Assembly: GCF_046614695.1 (NCBI RefSeq)
Contig: NZ_JBKKHQ010000017.1
Coordinates: forward strand, 62,001-126,000
Direction: 5' to 3'
Source: Pokkaliibacter sp046614695
GTDB lineage: Bacteria > Pseudomonadota > Gammaproteobacteria > Pseudomonadales > Balneatricaceae
DNA length: 64,000 bases
The notes beneath the pieces are model-generated. The model searched no databases. It saw nothing but the letters and a program-made list of their open reading frames with translations, and was not told where the DNA came from. Positions 52,030 to 61,747 of this stretch are shown one piece after another (positions within the stretch are counted from its first letter, which is position 1; every line of letters starts with the position of its first letter). The position numbers were made by a program, and so were the translations under genes.

Positions 52030-54210
52030 ATGATCGCAAAGGGGCGTGATTTTCGGTGGTTGTGGTGTCGGTTAGGTCTTTTGTTGCTGTGTTGCCTTGC
52101 GGGTGTGAGCTCCGCCGCAACATTGCAGAGCAGTGATTACAATACCCAGGCCAATGCCCGCGCAGCGACCATGCTGCAGCAGGTACGTGAGCAGTCCAGC
52201 ATGTTTCAGGGGCGGGTCGATGAGGCCCGTCAGGCGCTGAGCGATTTTTCTCCGCTGGAGCCCGTCTGGGGGCGCATCACCGATTACCGCGGAACCAGCG
52301 GCGTCCTGATGCTGGTCGGGTTATTGATCGGTATGGTGCTGGTGGGCTATCTGGTCGAGCGGCTGGTGAGCTGGCGTATGAGGTCGGTGGAGGCGCGCCT
52401 TGAAGATGCCCGCTCGGAAGAGCTGGCGACCCGCCTGGGTTACATTGGCCTCAGGCTGATGATGGATCTGATCCGGGTGTTGTTCTATGGGCTGGGCGCC
52501 TGGTTTTTTGCCCTGTACAGCGTCGAGGAGGATAACCCTATGCGGGTCGTCTTGCTGGCGGCATTACCGGTGGCCATGACGTTCCGGCTGGTGCGGGTTT
52601 TCTCCCGCGCCCTCTTTGCTCCTCATGCCAAGGGCATTCGCATGCTGCCACTGGCGTGCCATCCTGCCCAGTCCTTTCATCACTGGGTGCTGCTGTTTAC
52701 GCTGGTGGTGGCCCTGAATACCCACGGTGCTAATCTGCTGTTTGATATGGGCACGCCGGAGATTTATCTGAATCTGCTGGTGCCCATCAATGGCCTGATC
52801 ATGACGGCGATTGCCCTGGTCTGCCTGGTGCGCAATCGCGCTTCTCTGGAATTTATCTTCAATGACAGCACGCGCTGTCAGAACGACACGGTGCGCCGTG
52901 CCATCCTGCAAAGCTGGCCGGTCATGGCGACGGTCTGGCTGCTGGTGCTCTGGCTGGTGTGGAGCTACAACATTTTCACGGGCAACGACATGCTGGCCGA
53001 GCGGTTATCGCGGGCATGGTGGCTGACGATTCTGTTCCCGCTGATTGACCGGGTGTTTAATGCCTGTCTTCGCAAGCTGGTGGCCCTGCCCTTCCTGCAA
53101 AGCCAGACCTTCCGTGCCCGTAGCGAGCGCTTCATCAGCATCCTGCAAAATGGCCTGCGGCTTCTGATGCTGTCAGTGGCGCTGGTGACGCTTCTGGATG
53201 TGCTGGGTTACGGTGCCTGGCGCATGATGGAAAACTCCATGGTGCACCAGCTTGGTCAGGCGCTGATCAACGTACTCATTATTGCGCTGGTGGCCTACGT
53301 TGCCTGGGAGATGATTCAGTCGCTGATTGAACGGCATTTGCCGGAAGAATCGCTGGAAGGCGGTAATCTGGAAGGTGAGGGCGGCGGTACCGGCGCGACC
53401 CGCACCGAAACCCTGCTGCCGCTGCTGCGCTCCTTTATTCTCGTGATTCTTGTGGTCACGACCGTGCTTAGCATGCTGAACGCCTTGGGCGTGCAAATCG
53501 GCCCGCTGCTCGCCGGTGCCGGTGTGGTCGGTATCGCGGTCGGCTTTGGTGCCCAGAAACTGGTGCAGGACATTATCTCCGGTGTGTTTTTTCTGGTCGA
53601 TGATGCCTTTCGCCGGGGCGAATATATCGAGGTGGCCGGCCTCAAGGGCACGGTCGAGAAAATCGCCCTGCGCTCCATGCGCTTGCGCCATCACCTCGGT
53701 GCGGTGCAAACCATTCCTTACAGCGAAATTGCCACGGTCAAAAACCTGAGCCGTGACTGGGTCACCATGAAGCTGGAGTTCCGGCTGCCTTATGACACGG
53801 ATGTGGAGCAGGTGCGCAGGATCGTTAAAAAAGTCGGTCTTAAAATGCTGGAAGATGAGGAAATGGGCCCCTCTTTCCTGTTGCCTCTCAAATCTCAGGG
53901 GGTGATGCGGGTGGAAGAGTCCGCACTGATCTTCCGTATGAAGTTCACGACCAAGCCCGGTGAGCAATGGGTGATTCGCCGTGAAGCTTACCGGTTGGTG
54001 AAAGAGGCGCTGGAAGCCGCCGGGCTGTCGTTTGCCCACCGTGCTGTGCATGTGCTGATGCCGGGGGCTGCCAGTGCTGAAACCCTGACGCCCGAGGAAA
54101 TGGAAGCGCAGGCTTCAGCCGCCGCAACGGCGGTGGCCAGCAGTGTGGCGGCGGAAGAGGCGCGGCGCCAGTCCCGGGTGGATGAAACCACGCCCTCGGA
54201 TGACCGCTAA
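52030..54210 (+). CDS. MscS-family mechanosensitive channel (large)
   Basis: 726 residues from ATG 52030 (AGGAG upstream; a GTG at 51988 right after the previous stop is less likely). Signal-like first helix, a periplasmic helical stretch, then about ten TM helices. The pore helix and beta domain are typical of MscS (LLAGAGVVGIAVGFGAQKLVQDIISGVFFLVDDAFRRG, GTVEKIALRSMRLRHH, IPYSEI). C-terminal alpha-beta vestibule and an Ala/Glu-rich tail. Size resembles E. coli YbiO/YjeP types. Such channels release solutes in osmotic downshock. It is cotranscribed with the degenerate ABC gene. Confidence 0.9.
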   Translation: MIAKGRDFRWLWCRLGLLLLCCLAGVSSAATLQSSDYNTQANARAATMLQQVREQSSMFQGRVDEARQALSDFSPLEPVWGRITDYRGTSGVLMLVGLLIGMVLVGYLVERLVSWRMRSVEARLEDARSEELATRLGYIGLRLMMDLIRVLFYGLGAWFFALYSVEEDNPMRVVLLAALPVAMTFRLVRVFSRALFAPHAKGIRMLPLACHPAQSFHHWVLLFTLVVALNTHGANLLFDMGTPEIYLNLLVPINGLIMTAIALVCLVRNRASLEFIFNDSTRCQNDTVRRAILQSWPVMATVWLLVLWLVWSYNIFTGNDMLAERLSRAWWLTILFPLIDRVFNACLRKLVALPFLQSQTFRARSERFISILQNGLRLLMLSVALVTLLDVLGYGAWRMMENSMVHQLGQALINVLIIALVAYVAWEMIQSLIERHLPEESLEGGNLEGEGGGTGATRTETLLPLLRSFILVILVVTTVLSMLNALGVQIGPLLAGAGVVGIAVGFGAQKLVQDIISGVFFLVDDAFRRGEYIEVAGLKGTVEKIALRSMRLRHHLGAVQTIPYSEIATVKNLSRDWVTMKLEFRLPYDTDVEQVRRIVKKVGLKMLEDEEMGPSFLLPLKSQGVMRVEESALIFRMKFTTKPGEQWVIRREAYRLVKEALEAAGLSFAHRAVHVLMPGAASAETLTPEEMEAQASAAATAVASSVAAEEARRQSRVDETTPSDDR

Positions 54211-54249
54211 TCGTTCGGCTGTCTAACTCATTGCAGACAAGGAGACCGC

Positions 54250-55209
54250 GTGGCCACGTCCGGATTCGGTTTTGATCTCAAGGCATTGCAGGTGTTTGTG
54301 CAGGTCGTGGAAACCGGCAACCTGACCTATGCTGCCGAGCGTCTGGGGCTGACCCAATCGTCGGTCTCCCAGACCCTGTCGAACCTGGAGCGCAGCATGG
54401 AGGCGCAGCTGCTTGATCGCTCGGTGCGACCGCTGCATGTCACTACCGCAGGGCGCTTCTTTTACGACCGGGCCTGTCAGTTACTGGATGAGGCGCGCAA
54501 GACCAGCCTGGATATGCAGCGCGGTCACTTTAAACTGCGTCATGTGCGCATTGCGCTGGTGGACTCGATGGCGACCGCTATTGGTCGTCCGTTGGTGGAC
54601 ATGGTGCGCAAGCGTACCGAAGACTGGTCGATCAGCACCGGCCTTTCCCATATGCACGCCCAGTCGCTGCTGAGCCGTCAGGTGGATATCGTCATCTCTG
54701 ATGATGCGCTGGTGGATTACGATGACCTCTCACGCCACCCGATTCTGCGCGAGCCTCTGGTCATCGCCTTGCCGCCCCATTTCGAGGGTGACATTTCCAG
54801 TCTGGGGGCGATTCAAAAGCGGCTGGAGTTTGTACGTTACCAACCCCACTCGCTGATTGGTCAATCCGTGGAGCGCTATCTTCGCCGGGTGCAGATCAAC
54901 CTGCCGCCAAGGCTTTATCTGGATAACACCTACGCCATCATGTCGATGGTCGCGGCCGGCGTCGGCTGGACCATTACCACTCCGCTTTGTCTCTATCAGA
55001 CCGGCCTGATGCAGCATCAGGTGCGCTGTGTTCCTCTGCCCGGTGAGCCGGTGTATCGCGAGCTGACGCTGGTTTCACGTCGGAATGAGCTGTGGGATCT
55101 GCCCCGGGTGATCGCCGAGGACAGCCGTCAGATTTTGCAGGAGCAGTTCCTTACCCACATTCTCGACAACCTGCCGTGGCTGGCGGATCGTATTCAGATC
55201 GGCGAATAA
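54250..55209 (+). CDS. LysR-family transcriptional regulator
   Basis: 319 residues from GTG 54250 with GGAG 5 nt upstream. HTH at 10-70 (LTYAAERLGLTQSSVSQTLSNLERSM) and a periplasmic-binding-like effector domain. It follows the MscS gene by 39 bp on the same strand, so it may lie in that unit. Target and effector unknown. Confidence 0.87.
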   Translation: MATSGFGFDLKALQVFVQVVETGNLTYAAERLGLTQSSVSQTLSNLERSMEAQLLDRSVRPLHVTTAGRFFYDRACQLLDEARKTSLDMQRGHFKLRHVRIALVDSMATAIGRPLVDMVRKRTEDWSISTGLSHMHAQSLLSRQVDIVISDDALVDYDDLSRHPILREPLVIALPPHFEGDISSLGAIQKRLEFVRYQPHSLIGQSVERYLRRVQINLPPRLYLDNTYAIMSMVAAGVGWTITTPLCLYQTGLMQHQVRCVPLPGEPVYRELTLVSRRNELWDLPRVIAEDSRQILQEQFLTHILDNLPWLADRIQIGE

Positions 55210-55524
55210 ACCGCGCTGATACATGCCTCACTTCTTGCTGCTGTTGATCGAGGAAAAATCTGCGCTTTCCCGTGCGCAATGATGGCTTTCAGGAAAGGCT
55301 GCTTGTGGATGGTTTTTCTGAGGCCCAGGCACGGCGCACCCTGGCGGCCAGCCCGCTGATGAGACAGAGCGAATCCTTGCTGAGGTTGGCACAGATGGCA
55401 ATGAGGATGGAGGCCTTGGCAATGGCTCTGTGTAAATCGCGCATCGGCAGGAATCGCACAGAAACAGCTGGGTTAACAGGCGGGTGCTAGTATCGCTTCA
55501 CCTTCCACCTCAGGTGATTGCACC
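55210..55524. other. Intergenic region
   Basis: About 315 bp. A 72-codon frame from GTG 55272 exists but has no ribosome site or recognisable product. Nothing else stands out. Confidence 0.4.
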
Positions 55525-55977
55525 ATGAAAACCCTAACAAAACTTGGCGTATTAGCGATGGCAAGCACGTTTTCTGTGATGGCGGCGGCAGCGGAAACTG
55601 CTCCGGCCTCAACAGCAACGGCGGCTCCCCTGACTCACCAGAGTGCACCGGTTTCTTCCGGGAAAACGGCTGAAGCAAAAACCACGGCGACGAAGAAAGT
55701 GGCTGCTGAAAAGCAGGCGACCGCCAAGAAAGTCAGCACGGCCTACACCACGCCTGTCACGCTGCAGGGTCGTATCACCAAGCATCATTCCGGTGATCTC
55801 TACAGCATGAAGACTGACCAGGGCAAAGTGGTTTCCGTTCATATCCCGGGCAAGGTGCTGGCAAAGCACAAGCTGGCAGTGAACGATGAAGTCATGATCC
55901 ACGGCAAACAGAGCAAGGCGAAAACCGTGATGGCCAGCAAACTGGACTTCGCGCCAAAAAAGGCCAAAGCCAGCTAA
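55525..55977 (+). CDS. Secreted Ala/Lys/Thr-rich protein with small OB-like domain
   Basis: 150 residues. Signal peptide (MKTLTKLGVLAMASTFSVMAAAAE), a disordered Ala/Thr/Lys-rich linker (25-73), then about 65 residues of beta pattern (VTLQGRITKHHSGDLYSMKTDQGKVV, HKLAVNDEVMIHGKQ) like a BOF/DUF5666-type OB fold, ending in a basic tail. Periplasmic or exported. No precise family assigned. A terminator lies at 56164-56195. Confidence 0.7.
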   Translation: MKTLTKLGVLAMASTFSVMAAAAETAPASTATAAPLTHQSAPVSSGKTAEAKTTATKKVAAEKQATAKKVSTAYTTPVTLQGRITKHHSGDLYSMKTDQGKVVSVHIPGKVLAKHKLAVNDEVMIHGKQSKAKTVMASKLDFAPKKAKAS

Positions 55978-56161
55978 GCCCAAAACCTTCCGGCTCGGAT
56001 GATGCCTCAGACTGGCCCGGCAGTGCGGGTTTGGGGTATCAGTCAGCACCGCAAGGTGAAGTGATGAGTCCGACAGACAAGGGTTAGCCCTTCCAGCAGG
56101 TAAAACGCAGCAGGCAAGACCGTTTCATTACAAAAGCCCGGGTTAGGTCACTCAGGGAAAA

Positions 56162-56195
56162 CAAAAAGGGAGAGCTAATGCTCTCCCTTTTTTAT
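56162..56195. terminator. Bidirectional terminator before gabD end
   Basis: AAAAGGGAGAG (56164-56174) pairs with CTCTCCCTTTT (56181-56191) across CTAATG, with A- and T-tracts on either side; it serves the secreted-protein gene and gabD. Confidence 0.88.
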
Positions 56196-56215
56196 GTGTG
56201 CAGGGTTAGCTGCTT

Positions 56216-57670
56216 TTAAAGCCCGGCAAGGCAGACGTATTTGATATTGAGGTAATCCTCGATGCCGTATTTGGAGCCTTCACGGCCCACACCGGATTCC
56301 TTGTAGCCACCAAAAGGGGCGACCTCTGAAGAGATTGCGCCGGTATTCACGCCGACAATACCGCTTTGCAGCGCCTCGGCGACCTTCCAGATACGACCGA
56401 CATCACGGGCATAAAAGTACGAGGCCAAACCAAACTCGGTATCGTTGGCCAGGGTGATCACCTCATCATCTTTCTCAAATTTGAAGACGGGCGCCAGCGG
56501 GCCGAAGGTTTCTTCGCGGGCAAACTTCATCTGCGCAGTGGCATCGGCAATCACCGTGGGCTGGAAGAAATTTCCCCCCAGTGCATGTGGCTTGCCGCCG
56601 GTGATAAGTTTGCCACCTTTGCCGAGGGCATCCTCAATATGCTCTTTCACCTTGGTGACTGCATCGCCATTGATCAGCGGGCCCTGATCGACCCCTTCCT
56701 CAGTACCTTCGCCCACTTTAAGCGCTTCCACGGCGGTTTTCAGCTTGCTGACAAAGGCATCGTAGACGCCTGCCTGAACATACAGGCGGTTGGCGCACAC
56801 GCAGGTTTGGCCGGAGTTACGGAACTTCGAGGCAATCGCACCTTCGACTGCCGCATCAATATCGGCATCGTCAAAGACGATAAAGGGCGCATTACCGCCA
56901 AGCTCCATGGAAACTTTCTTCACCGTGTCTGCGCTGGCACGCATGAGTGCTTTGCCCACATCGGTGGAGCCGGTGAAGGTGAGTTTGCGCACGATGGGAG
57001 AGTCAGTGAGGGTTTTACCAATGTCGGAAGAGGAGCCCGTGATCACGTTCAGTACACCGGCGGGCACGCCTGCCTCCTCTGCCAGTACCGCCATCGCCAG
57101 TGCGGTAAGCGGTGTCGCCGAGGCAGGCTTGACGACTAGGGTGCAGCCAGAGGCCAGCGCCGGGCCGGCTTTACGGGTAATCATCGCGGCAGGGAAATTC
57201 CAAGGGGTGATGGCGGCGCACACACCGACAGGCTCTTTCATCACCAGCACACGACGATCATTGGCAAAAGTCGGGATGGTATCGCCATAGATACGTTTGC
57301 CTTCCTCGGCAAACCACTCAATAAAGGAGGCCGCATAGCTCACTTCGCCTTTGGCTTCCTTCAGGCTTTTACCCTGCTCAGTGGTCATAAGCAGGGCCAG
57401 ATCATCGGCGTGCTCATTCATCAGTTCAAACCAGCGACGCAGAATGCCGGAGCGTTCCTTGGCGGTTTTGGCGCGCCAGGCGGGCAGGGCTTTCTCTGCC
57501 GCCGCAATGGCCTGAGTTGTTTCCTTGCTGCCCAGCTTGGGCACTGTGCAGATCCGCTTGTCGGTCGCAGGGTTGGTGACTTCAATGGTCTCGCCGTTAA
57601 TGGCATCAACCCATTCACCGTTGATCAGACACTGGGTTTTCAACAAGTCGGTTTTTTTCAGATTCAGCAT
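56216..57670 (-). CDS. gabD: Succinate-semialdehyde dehydrogenase (NADP+)
   Basis: 484 residues from ATG 57670 (AGGA 6 nt upstream), matching the E. coli GabD length; extension to 57784 is not supported. Aldehyde dehydrogenase family with PWNFPAAMITRKAGPALA, general base Glu256 (MELGGNAP) and catalytic Cys290 in NSGQTCVCANR; the CxC pair (Cys290, Cys292) is also present in GabD. It oxidises succinate semialdehyde (from GABA) to succinate. No gabT or gabP is in the window. Glutarate-semialdehyde activity is also possible. Confidence 0.88.
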   Translation of the reverse strand: MLNLKKTDLLKTQCLINGEWVDAINGETIEVTNPATDKRICTVPKLGSKETTQAIAAAEKALPAWRAKTAKERSGILRRWFELMNEHADDLALLMTTEQGKSLKEAKGEVSYAASFIEWFAEEGKRIYGDTIPTFANDRRVLVMKEPVGVCAAITPWNFPAAMITRKAGPALASGCTLVVKPASATPLTALAMAVLAEEAGVPAGVLNVITGSSSDIGKTLTDSPIVRKLTFTGSTDVGKALMRASADTVKKVSMELGGNAPFIVFDDADIDAAVEGAIASKFRNSGQTCVCANRLYVQAGVYDAFVSKLKTAVEALKVGEGTEEGVDQGPLINGDAVTKVKEHIEDALGKGGKLITGGKPHALGGNFFQPTVIADATAQMKFAREETFGPLAPVFKFEKDDEVITLANDTEFGLASYFYARDVGRIWKVAEALQSGIVGVNTGAISSEVAPFGGYKESGVGREGSKYGIEDYLNIKYVCLAGL

Positions 57671-58068
57671 GACAATCCTCATCCTATCCGGGGCATGTGA
57701 AAGGGCAGTCAGGTGAGAGAGGGACTCCCGACCTTGTCCTGGCTGTCCTGTCCAGGCAGTGGGTTCTTGCAGGCCCGCCATCAAGGCGCGTTACCTGTAA
57801 AACATCGTGTTGTTATTTGTGGGGCAGGGCGGTCCGGCTTTAAAGGGCGTCAGGCTATGAGAAAAGCGGGTGTGACGCGCAAGCGTACGCATGACGTGCT
57901 CCGGCCGGGATGTGCGCAAGCGTGTAAGTGTGTTTCCTGACGGCAGAGCGTTTCCGGATTTGCCGCAGTCAAGTGTGCGCCTAAGGTGTTAGCATGGTGT
58001 GTTCTTTGATGTGCCATCCGACAAACCGGTGGCGGTCACTACCTCAGTTTCTGCGATAGCGAGAAAGC
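57671..58068. other. Intergenic region upstream of gabD and the TauE gene
   Basis: About 400 bp with no supported gene. A direct repeat GCGCAAGCGT is at 57877-57886 and 57914-57923 (37-bp offset) and could be a regulator site; nothing else is clear. Confidence 0.4.
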
Positions 58069-58821
58069 ATGAGCCCCGTCGATATTATCGTCACCCTTGG
58101 GTTGGTGGCGCTTGGCAGTTATGTCCAGACCCTCACAGGATTTGCCTTTGGGCTTATCGTGATCGGCAGTATGACCCTGACGGGCATGGCGCCGATTGCC
58201 ACCTCGGCGGTGGTGATCAGTGCATTGAGCCTGTTTAACAGCCTTTGCTCTGTGTGGGGAAAGCAGCGCTCGATTCGCTGGCCGCTACTGTGGCTGCTGC
58301 TTGCAGGCTCGGTACCAACGATTGCGCTGGGGCTGTGGCTACTCACGGTACTGGGCGATTACACCGGCAGGCTCGAAGCCGGGCTTGGGGCGTTGATTGT
58401 GGCCTGTAGCCTGCTGATGACCTGGAAGCCAGCACCACGCACGACCCTGGCAGGCAAAGGCACCTTTGTGTTCACAGGCTTGCTCTCAGGGGTGATGGGT
58501 GGCTTGTTTGCGACTTCCGGCCCGCCCTCGGCCTTTACTCTCTACCGTCAGCCATTGCCGATGGCGGAAATCCGCGCGACCCTGCAGACCCTGTTTATCT
58601 TCACTGCGCTCATTCGTATCGGTATGGCGATTCCCACCGGGCAGGTGAATCACACCACGCTAATGCTGAGCCTTGCCGGCATGCCCGTGGTGTTTGTGGC
58701 CACCATGATAGCGCGGCGTTTTCGTCCGCCGGTGAGTGATGAAGGCCTGCGGCGCATTGCTTTTGGTTTGCTGATGCTGACCGGTTTCAGTTTGATGGCC
58801 GCCGGTTTAATGGCGCACTGA
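58069..58821 (+). CDS. TSUP/TauE-SafE family membrane permease
   Basis: 250 residues with about eight TM helices and the TSUP pattern (GSYVQTLTGFAFGLIV near the N-terminus, FTGLLSGVMGGLFATSGPP in the middle). Family members export sulfite, sulfoacetate or related organic anions. ATG with a GAGAAA site. It lies between divergent gabD and convergent LysR; the substrate cannot be told. Confidence 0.85.
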   Translation: MSPVDIIVTLGLVALGSYVQTLTGFAFGLIVIGSMTLTGMAPIATSAVVISALSLFNSLCSVWGKQRSIRWPLLWLLLAGSVPTIALGLWLLTVLGDYTGRLEAGLGALIVACSLLMTWKPAPRTTLAGKGTFVFTGLLSGVMGGLFATSGPPSAFTLYRQPLPMAEIRATLQTLFIFTALIRIGMAIPTGQVNHTTLMLSLAGMPVVFVATMIARRFRPPVSDEGLRRIAFGLLMLTGFSLMAAGLMAH

Positions 58822-58845
58822 GAACGATCACATCAGACGGCCACT

Positions 58846-59742
58846 TCAGACTGGAGTGGCGCGATGCTGCTCATCGCTCTGCTCCAGCACAAAGTCGACA
58901 AAAGCCTGATTGGCGCGGGACAGATAACCCTCCCGGCGCCAGGCCAGGCAGAGATCGAGAATAATCGGCGGGTTAAAGGACAGAGTGATCAGCTCCGGAT
59001 CATCCTCGATGGCCATCTTCAGCAGGGTGGAGATCCCGAAACCGTGTTTGACGATGGAGCGAATCAGCGGCACCAGATTGGTTTCAAAGCTGATATTGGG
59101 CGTGCAGCCCACCTCGCCAGCCAGGCGATCCAGCACCTTGCGGTGAAAGTAACCCTGACGAAACATCACCAGTTCTTCCTGAAAGAACTCCTGCAGAGTG
59201 ACGCTGGAAGTGTCAGCAAAACGATGGTCACGGCTGACGGTGACCAGCATTTCCTCGCGCAGAATGGTGCGCGCTTCCAGCTCCGGCGGCACCAGTTCGG
59301 ACTCAATCACCGCCAGATCCAGCTCACCTTTTTCCAGCATTTGCTGCAGTTGCCAGGTGCCGCCTTCCTGCACGGAAAAAGTCAGGTTGGGATAGCGGTG
59401 TTTAAAGGCCATTAGAATCGGCGGGAAATGGAAGGAGCCGAGCATGCTCGGGATACCAACACGTACCGTGCCCTGGGTCAGGCCCTTCAGCTCCTGCATT
59501 TCCAACTGTGCATCCTGCACCACCTGAAGGATTCGCCCTGCCTGCTCAAACAGACGTTTGCCTTCATCAGTCAGGGCAATGGTGCGTTCATGACGGTGAA
59601 ACAGGGTCAGTTCGAGTTCGGCTTCCAGCTTGCGAATCGCCATGCTGACGGCGGGTTGGGCGAGCTTTAACTGCTCTGCGGCACGGGTAAAACTGCCAAG
59701 ACGTGCGACTTCATAAAAGTAGCGCAGCGGTTTGATTTCCAT
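58846..59742 (-). CDS. LysR-family regulator, divergent from MFS transporter
   Basis: 298 residues beginning MEIKPLRYFYEVARLGSFTRAAEQLKLAQPAVSMAIRKLE, a classic LysR HTH, then an effector-binding domain. AGG precedes the ATG. It is divergent from an MFS gene across about 160 bp containing a T-N11-A palindrome, so the MFS gene is the likely target. Confidence 0.88.
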   Translation of the reverse strand: MEIKPLRYFYEVARLGSFTRAAEQLKLAQPAVSMAIRKLEAELELTLFHRHERTIALTDEGKRLFEQAGRILQVVQDAQLEMQELKGLTQGTVRVGIPSMLGSFHFPPILMAFKHRYPNLTFSVQEGGTWQLQQMLEKGELDLAVIESELVPPELEARTILREEMLVTVSRDHRFADTSSVTLQEFFQEELVMFRQGYFHRKVLDRLAGEVGCTPNISFETNLVPLIRSIVKHGFGISTLLKMAIEDDPELITLSFNPPIILDLCLAWRREGYLSRANQAFVDFVLEQSDEQHRATPV

Positions 59743-59799
59743 GGCGGGGCCTGCGGGCGTTCAACACGGGCGCCAACCCGGCGAAGCCATAAGTGATAA

Positions 59800-59814
59800 T
59801 TATTGGTTTGATAA
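59800..59814. promoter_or_regulatory. Candidate LysR box
   Basis: TTATTGGTTTGATAA has TTAT/ATAA arms around 7 nt and contains a T-N11-A core. It lies in the AT-rich spacer between the divergent LysR and MFS genes. Confidence 0.5.
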
Positions 59815-59905
59815 TAGGCATATATTTTAATTATGGAAAGCCGGTCGCTATAGTGCCCAGCATTCGCTATTGCGGATTCACTCAAGCACGACAAGGGTAC
59901 TGATC

Positions 59906-61156
59906 ATGACCGAAGCACGCATTCATGCTGGCAGCCGCGCGTACTGGCGGGCCACACTGGCGTTGTGCCTCGGCTCATTCATGATTTTCTCGAACCTTTA
60001 TGTCACACAGCCGCTGCTGCCCATGCTGGCGCACACCTTTGGTATCTCGGCGCTGGAAGCCTCAGCCAGCTTCACCATCTCGACCCTGACGCTGGGAATC
60101 TCCCTGCTGGTGTACGGCCCTTTGTCCGATGCGCTTGGGCGCCGCGGCATCATGCTGTTCACCATGGCAGGCGTGTTGCTGACAACGCTTTGCCTATCGC
60201 AGGTGCAGGAATATTCCTGGCTGATAGTGCTGCGTGCCTTGCAGGGCTTTTTCCTCGGAGGCCTGCCGGCCATTGCTGTGGCCTATATGGGCGATGAGTT
60301 TGACCGCGAAGCCTTGGTCATGGCGGTTGGGCTGTATATCTCGGCCAACTCTTTAGGGGGCATTGGTGGTCGTCTGATGGGTGGCTTCTTTGGTGAAGCC
60401 TTTGGCTGGTCGACCACCTTTCTGATCGTCGGGGTGGTGAGCCTGATCATACTGGCGGTGTTTTTTGCCCTCCTGCCGCATTCGCGCCATTTTCAGCCGC
60501 AGCGTTTCCGCCTTGGTGTCTCCCTTGGCAACATGGGCGCTCATCTTAAGAACCCGCTACTGATCCTCGCTTATCTGATTGGCGGCTTTAACTTCTTTAT
60601 CTTTATTAACCAGTACAGCTACATCACCTTTGTGCTGGGCAGCGAGCCGTATTCACTCTCGCCCAAATACCTGGGCCTGCTGTTTCTGACGTATCTCACC
60701 GGTACTCTGGCATCGACCGTTGCCGGTAAGGTCGGGCGGCATGTGCCCCAGCCGCTTTGCATGGCGGGCGGTATCGTCATTTTGATGATTGGTACGCTGG
60801 TGACCCTGTCTCATGCGCTGCCGCTGATTATTCTTGGCTTCTTTATCAACAGCTTCGGCTTCTTCTTTGCGCATTCCACGGCGAGTAGCTGGGTCAGCCG
60901 TAATGCGCTGAAAGCCAAGGCCAGCGCCAGCTCCATGTACCTGGTGTTCTATTACATCGGCGCCAGTACGGGAGGGCTCTATCTGCATCCCTTCTGGGAG
61001 TGGATGGGTTGGCAGGGTGTCGTGATGGGCTCGTGGATTGTGCTGGCAGGAACGCTGACGGCGGCGCTCTGTCTTTACCGACTGTCAGTGAAAGCGCAGG
61101 ACAAGGACACGCAGAGCGTGTCGGCGGCAGCCAGCGCCGTCGGGCAAGGCAGCTGA
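59906..61156 (+). CDS. MFS transporter, YnfM-like
   Basis: 416 residues from ATG 59906 (AGGG upstream; longer frame from 59870 rejected). Twelve TM helices, motif A-like YGPLSDALGRRG between helices 2 and 3, and QGFFLGGLPAIAVAYMGDE. Size and sequence style match E. coli YnfM, likewise next to a divergent LysR gene. Probably an efflux carrier of small organic compounds; substrate unknown. Confidence 0.86.
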   Translation: MTEARIHAGSRAYWRATLALCLGSFMIFSNLYVTQPLLPMLAHTFGISALEASASFTISTLTLGISLLVYGPLSDALGRRGIMLFTMAGVLLTTLCLSQVQEYSWLIVLRALQGFFLGGLPAIAVAYMGDEFDREALVMAVGLYISANSLGGIGGRLMGGFFGEAFGWSTTFLIVGVVSLIILAVFFALLPHSRHFQPQRFRLGVSLGNMGAHLKNPLLILAYLIGGFNFFIFINQYSYITFVLGSEPYSLSPKYLGLLFLTYLTGTLASTVAGKVGRHVPQPLCMAGGIVILMIGTLVTLSHALPLIILGFFINSFGFFFAHSTASSWVSRNALKAKASASSMYLVFYYIGASTGGLYLHPFWEWMGWQGVVMGSWIVLAGTLTAALCLYRLSVKAQDKDTQSVSAAASAVGQGS

Positions 61157-61174
61157 GTTCGTCACGCGACTCAC

Positions 61175-61747
61175 TCAGTTATCGCCGACCAGTTTCCACC
61201 ACCAGTGCCGCAGAACGGAGCGGCTATGGCGGTATTCCCAGGCATCCGTAAGGGTTGGCTGTCGATAGAGATAGCGCACACGCACGAAACCGCGTTTTTC
61301 CAGCACCCGCTGTGAGGCATGGTTATCCACATTCACCGTCGCGGTCAGATAGCGAAAGCCCTGAGTGCGATAGGCCAGTTCCATCAGCTCAGTCAGCGCC
61401 TGCGTCGCAATCCCCTGATTACAGGCATGTTCGGCAATACGGTAACCCACTGAACCGCCACGACGGTCGCGGCTTAGACGCCGCAGATTGGCGCGGCCGA
61501 CCAGTTCGCCATCATCACTGAATACCAGCAGTGGCCAGATGCGGCCATGACGGTGATCTTCCCCCAGCTCGGCAATATGGTTACGCACACCCTTGTGCGA
61601 ATAAAAGTCGGGCTCGCGATCTTCCCCGGTGCGGCGAAACCATTCGCGGTTGGCATTCTCAAAGGCCAGCAAGACTTTGGCATGGTGTGTTCCCAATGCT
61701 GAGAAGCGCACGCCATCAATAGGGTGGGGAAAGTGGTGGGGTGCCAT
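61175..61747 (-). CDS. GNAT-family N-acetyltransferase (RimJ-like)
   Basis: 190 residues, GNAT fold with GGSVGYRIAEHACNQGIATQAL (acetyl-CoA loop) and LTATVNVDNHASQRVLEKRGF, as in RimJ/RimL-type enzymes. The acceptor is unknown. Its start codon overlaps the Lrp gene stop by 1 bp, so the two are an operon and Lrp may regulate it. Confidence 0.86.
   Translation of the reverse strand: MAPHHFPHPIDGVRFSALGTHHAKVLLAFENANREWFRRTGEDREPDFYSHKGVRNHIAELGEDHRHGRIWPLLVFSDDGELVGRANLRRLSRDRRGGSVGYRIAEHACNQGIATQALTELMELAYRTQGFRYLTATVNVDNHASQRVLEKRGFVRVRYLYRQPTLTDAWEYRHSRSVLRHWWWKLVGDN

Noticed and set aside
55272..55490. 72-codon ORF between the LysR gene and the secreted protein
   Set aside because: GTG start without a ribosome site, no recognised features.
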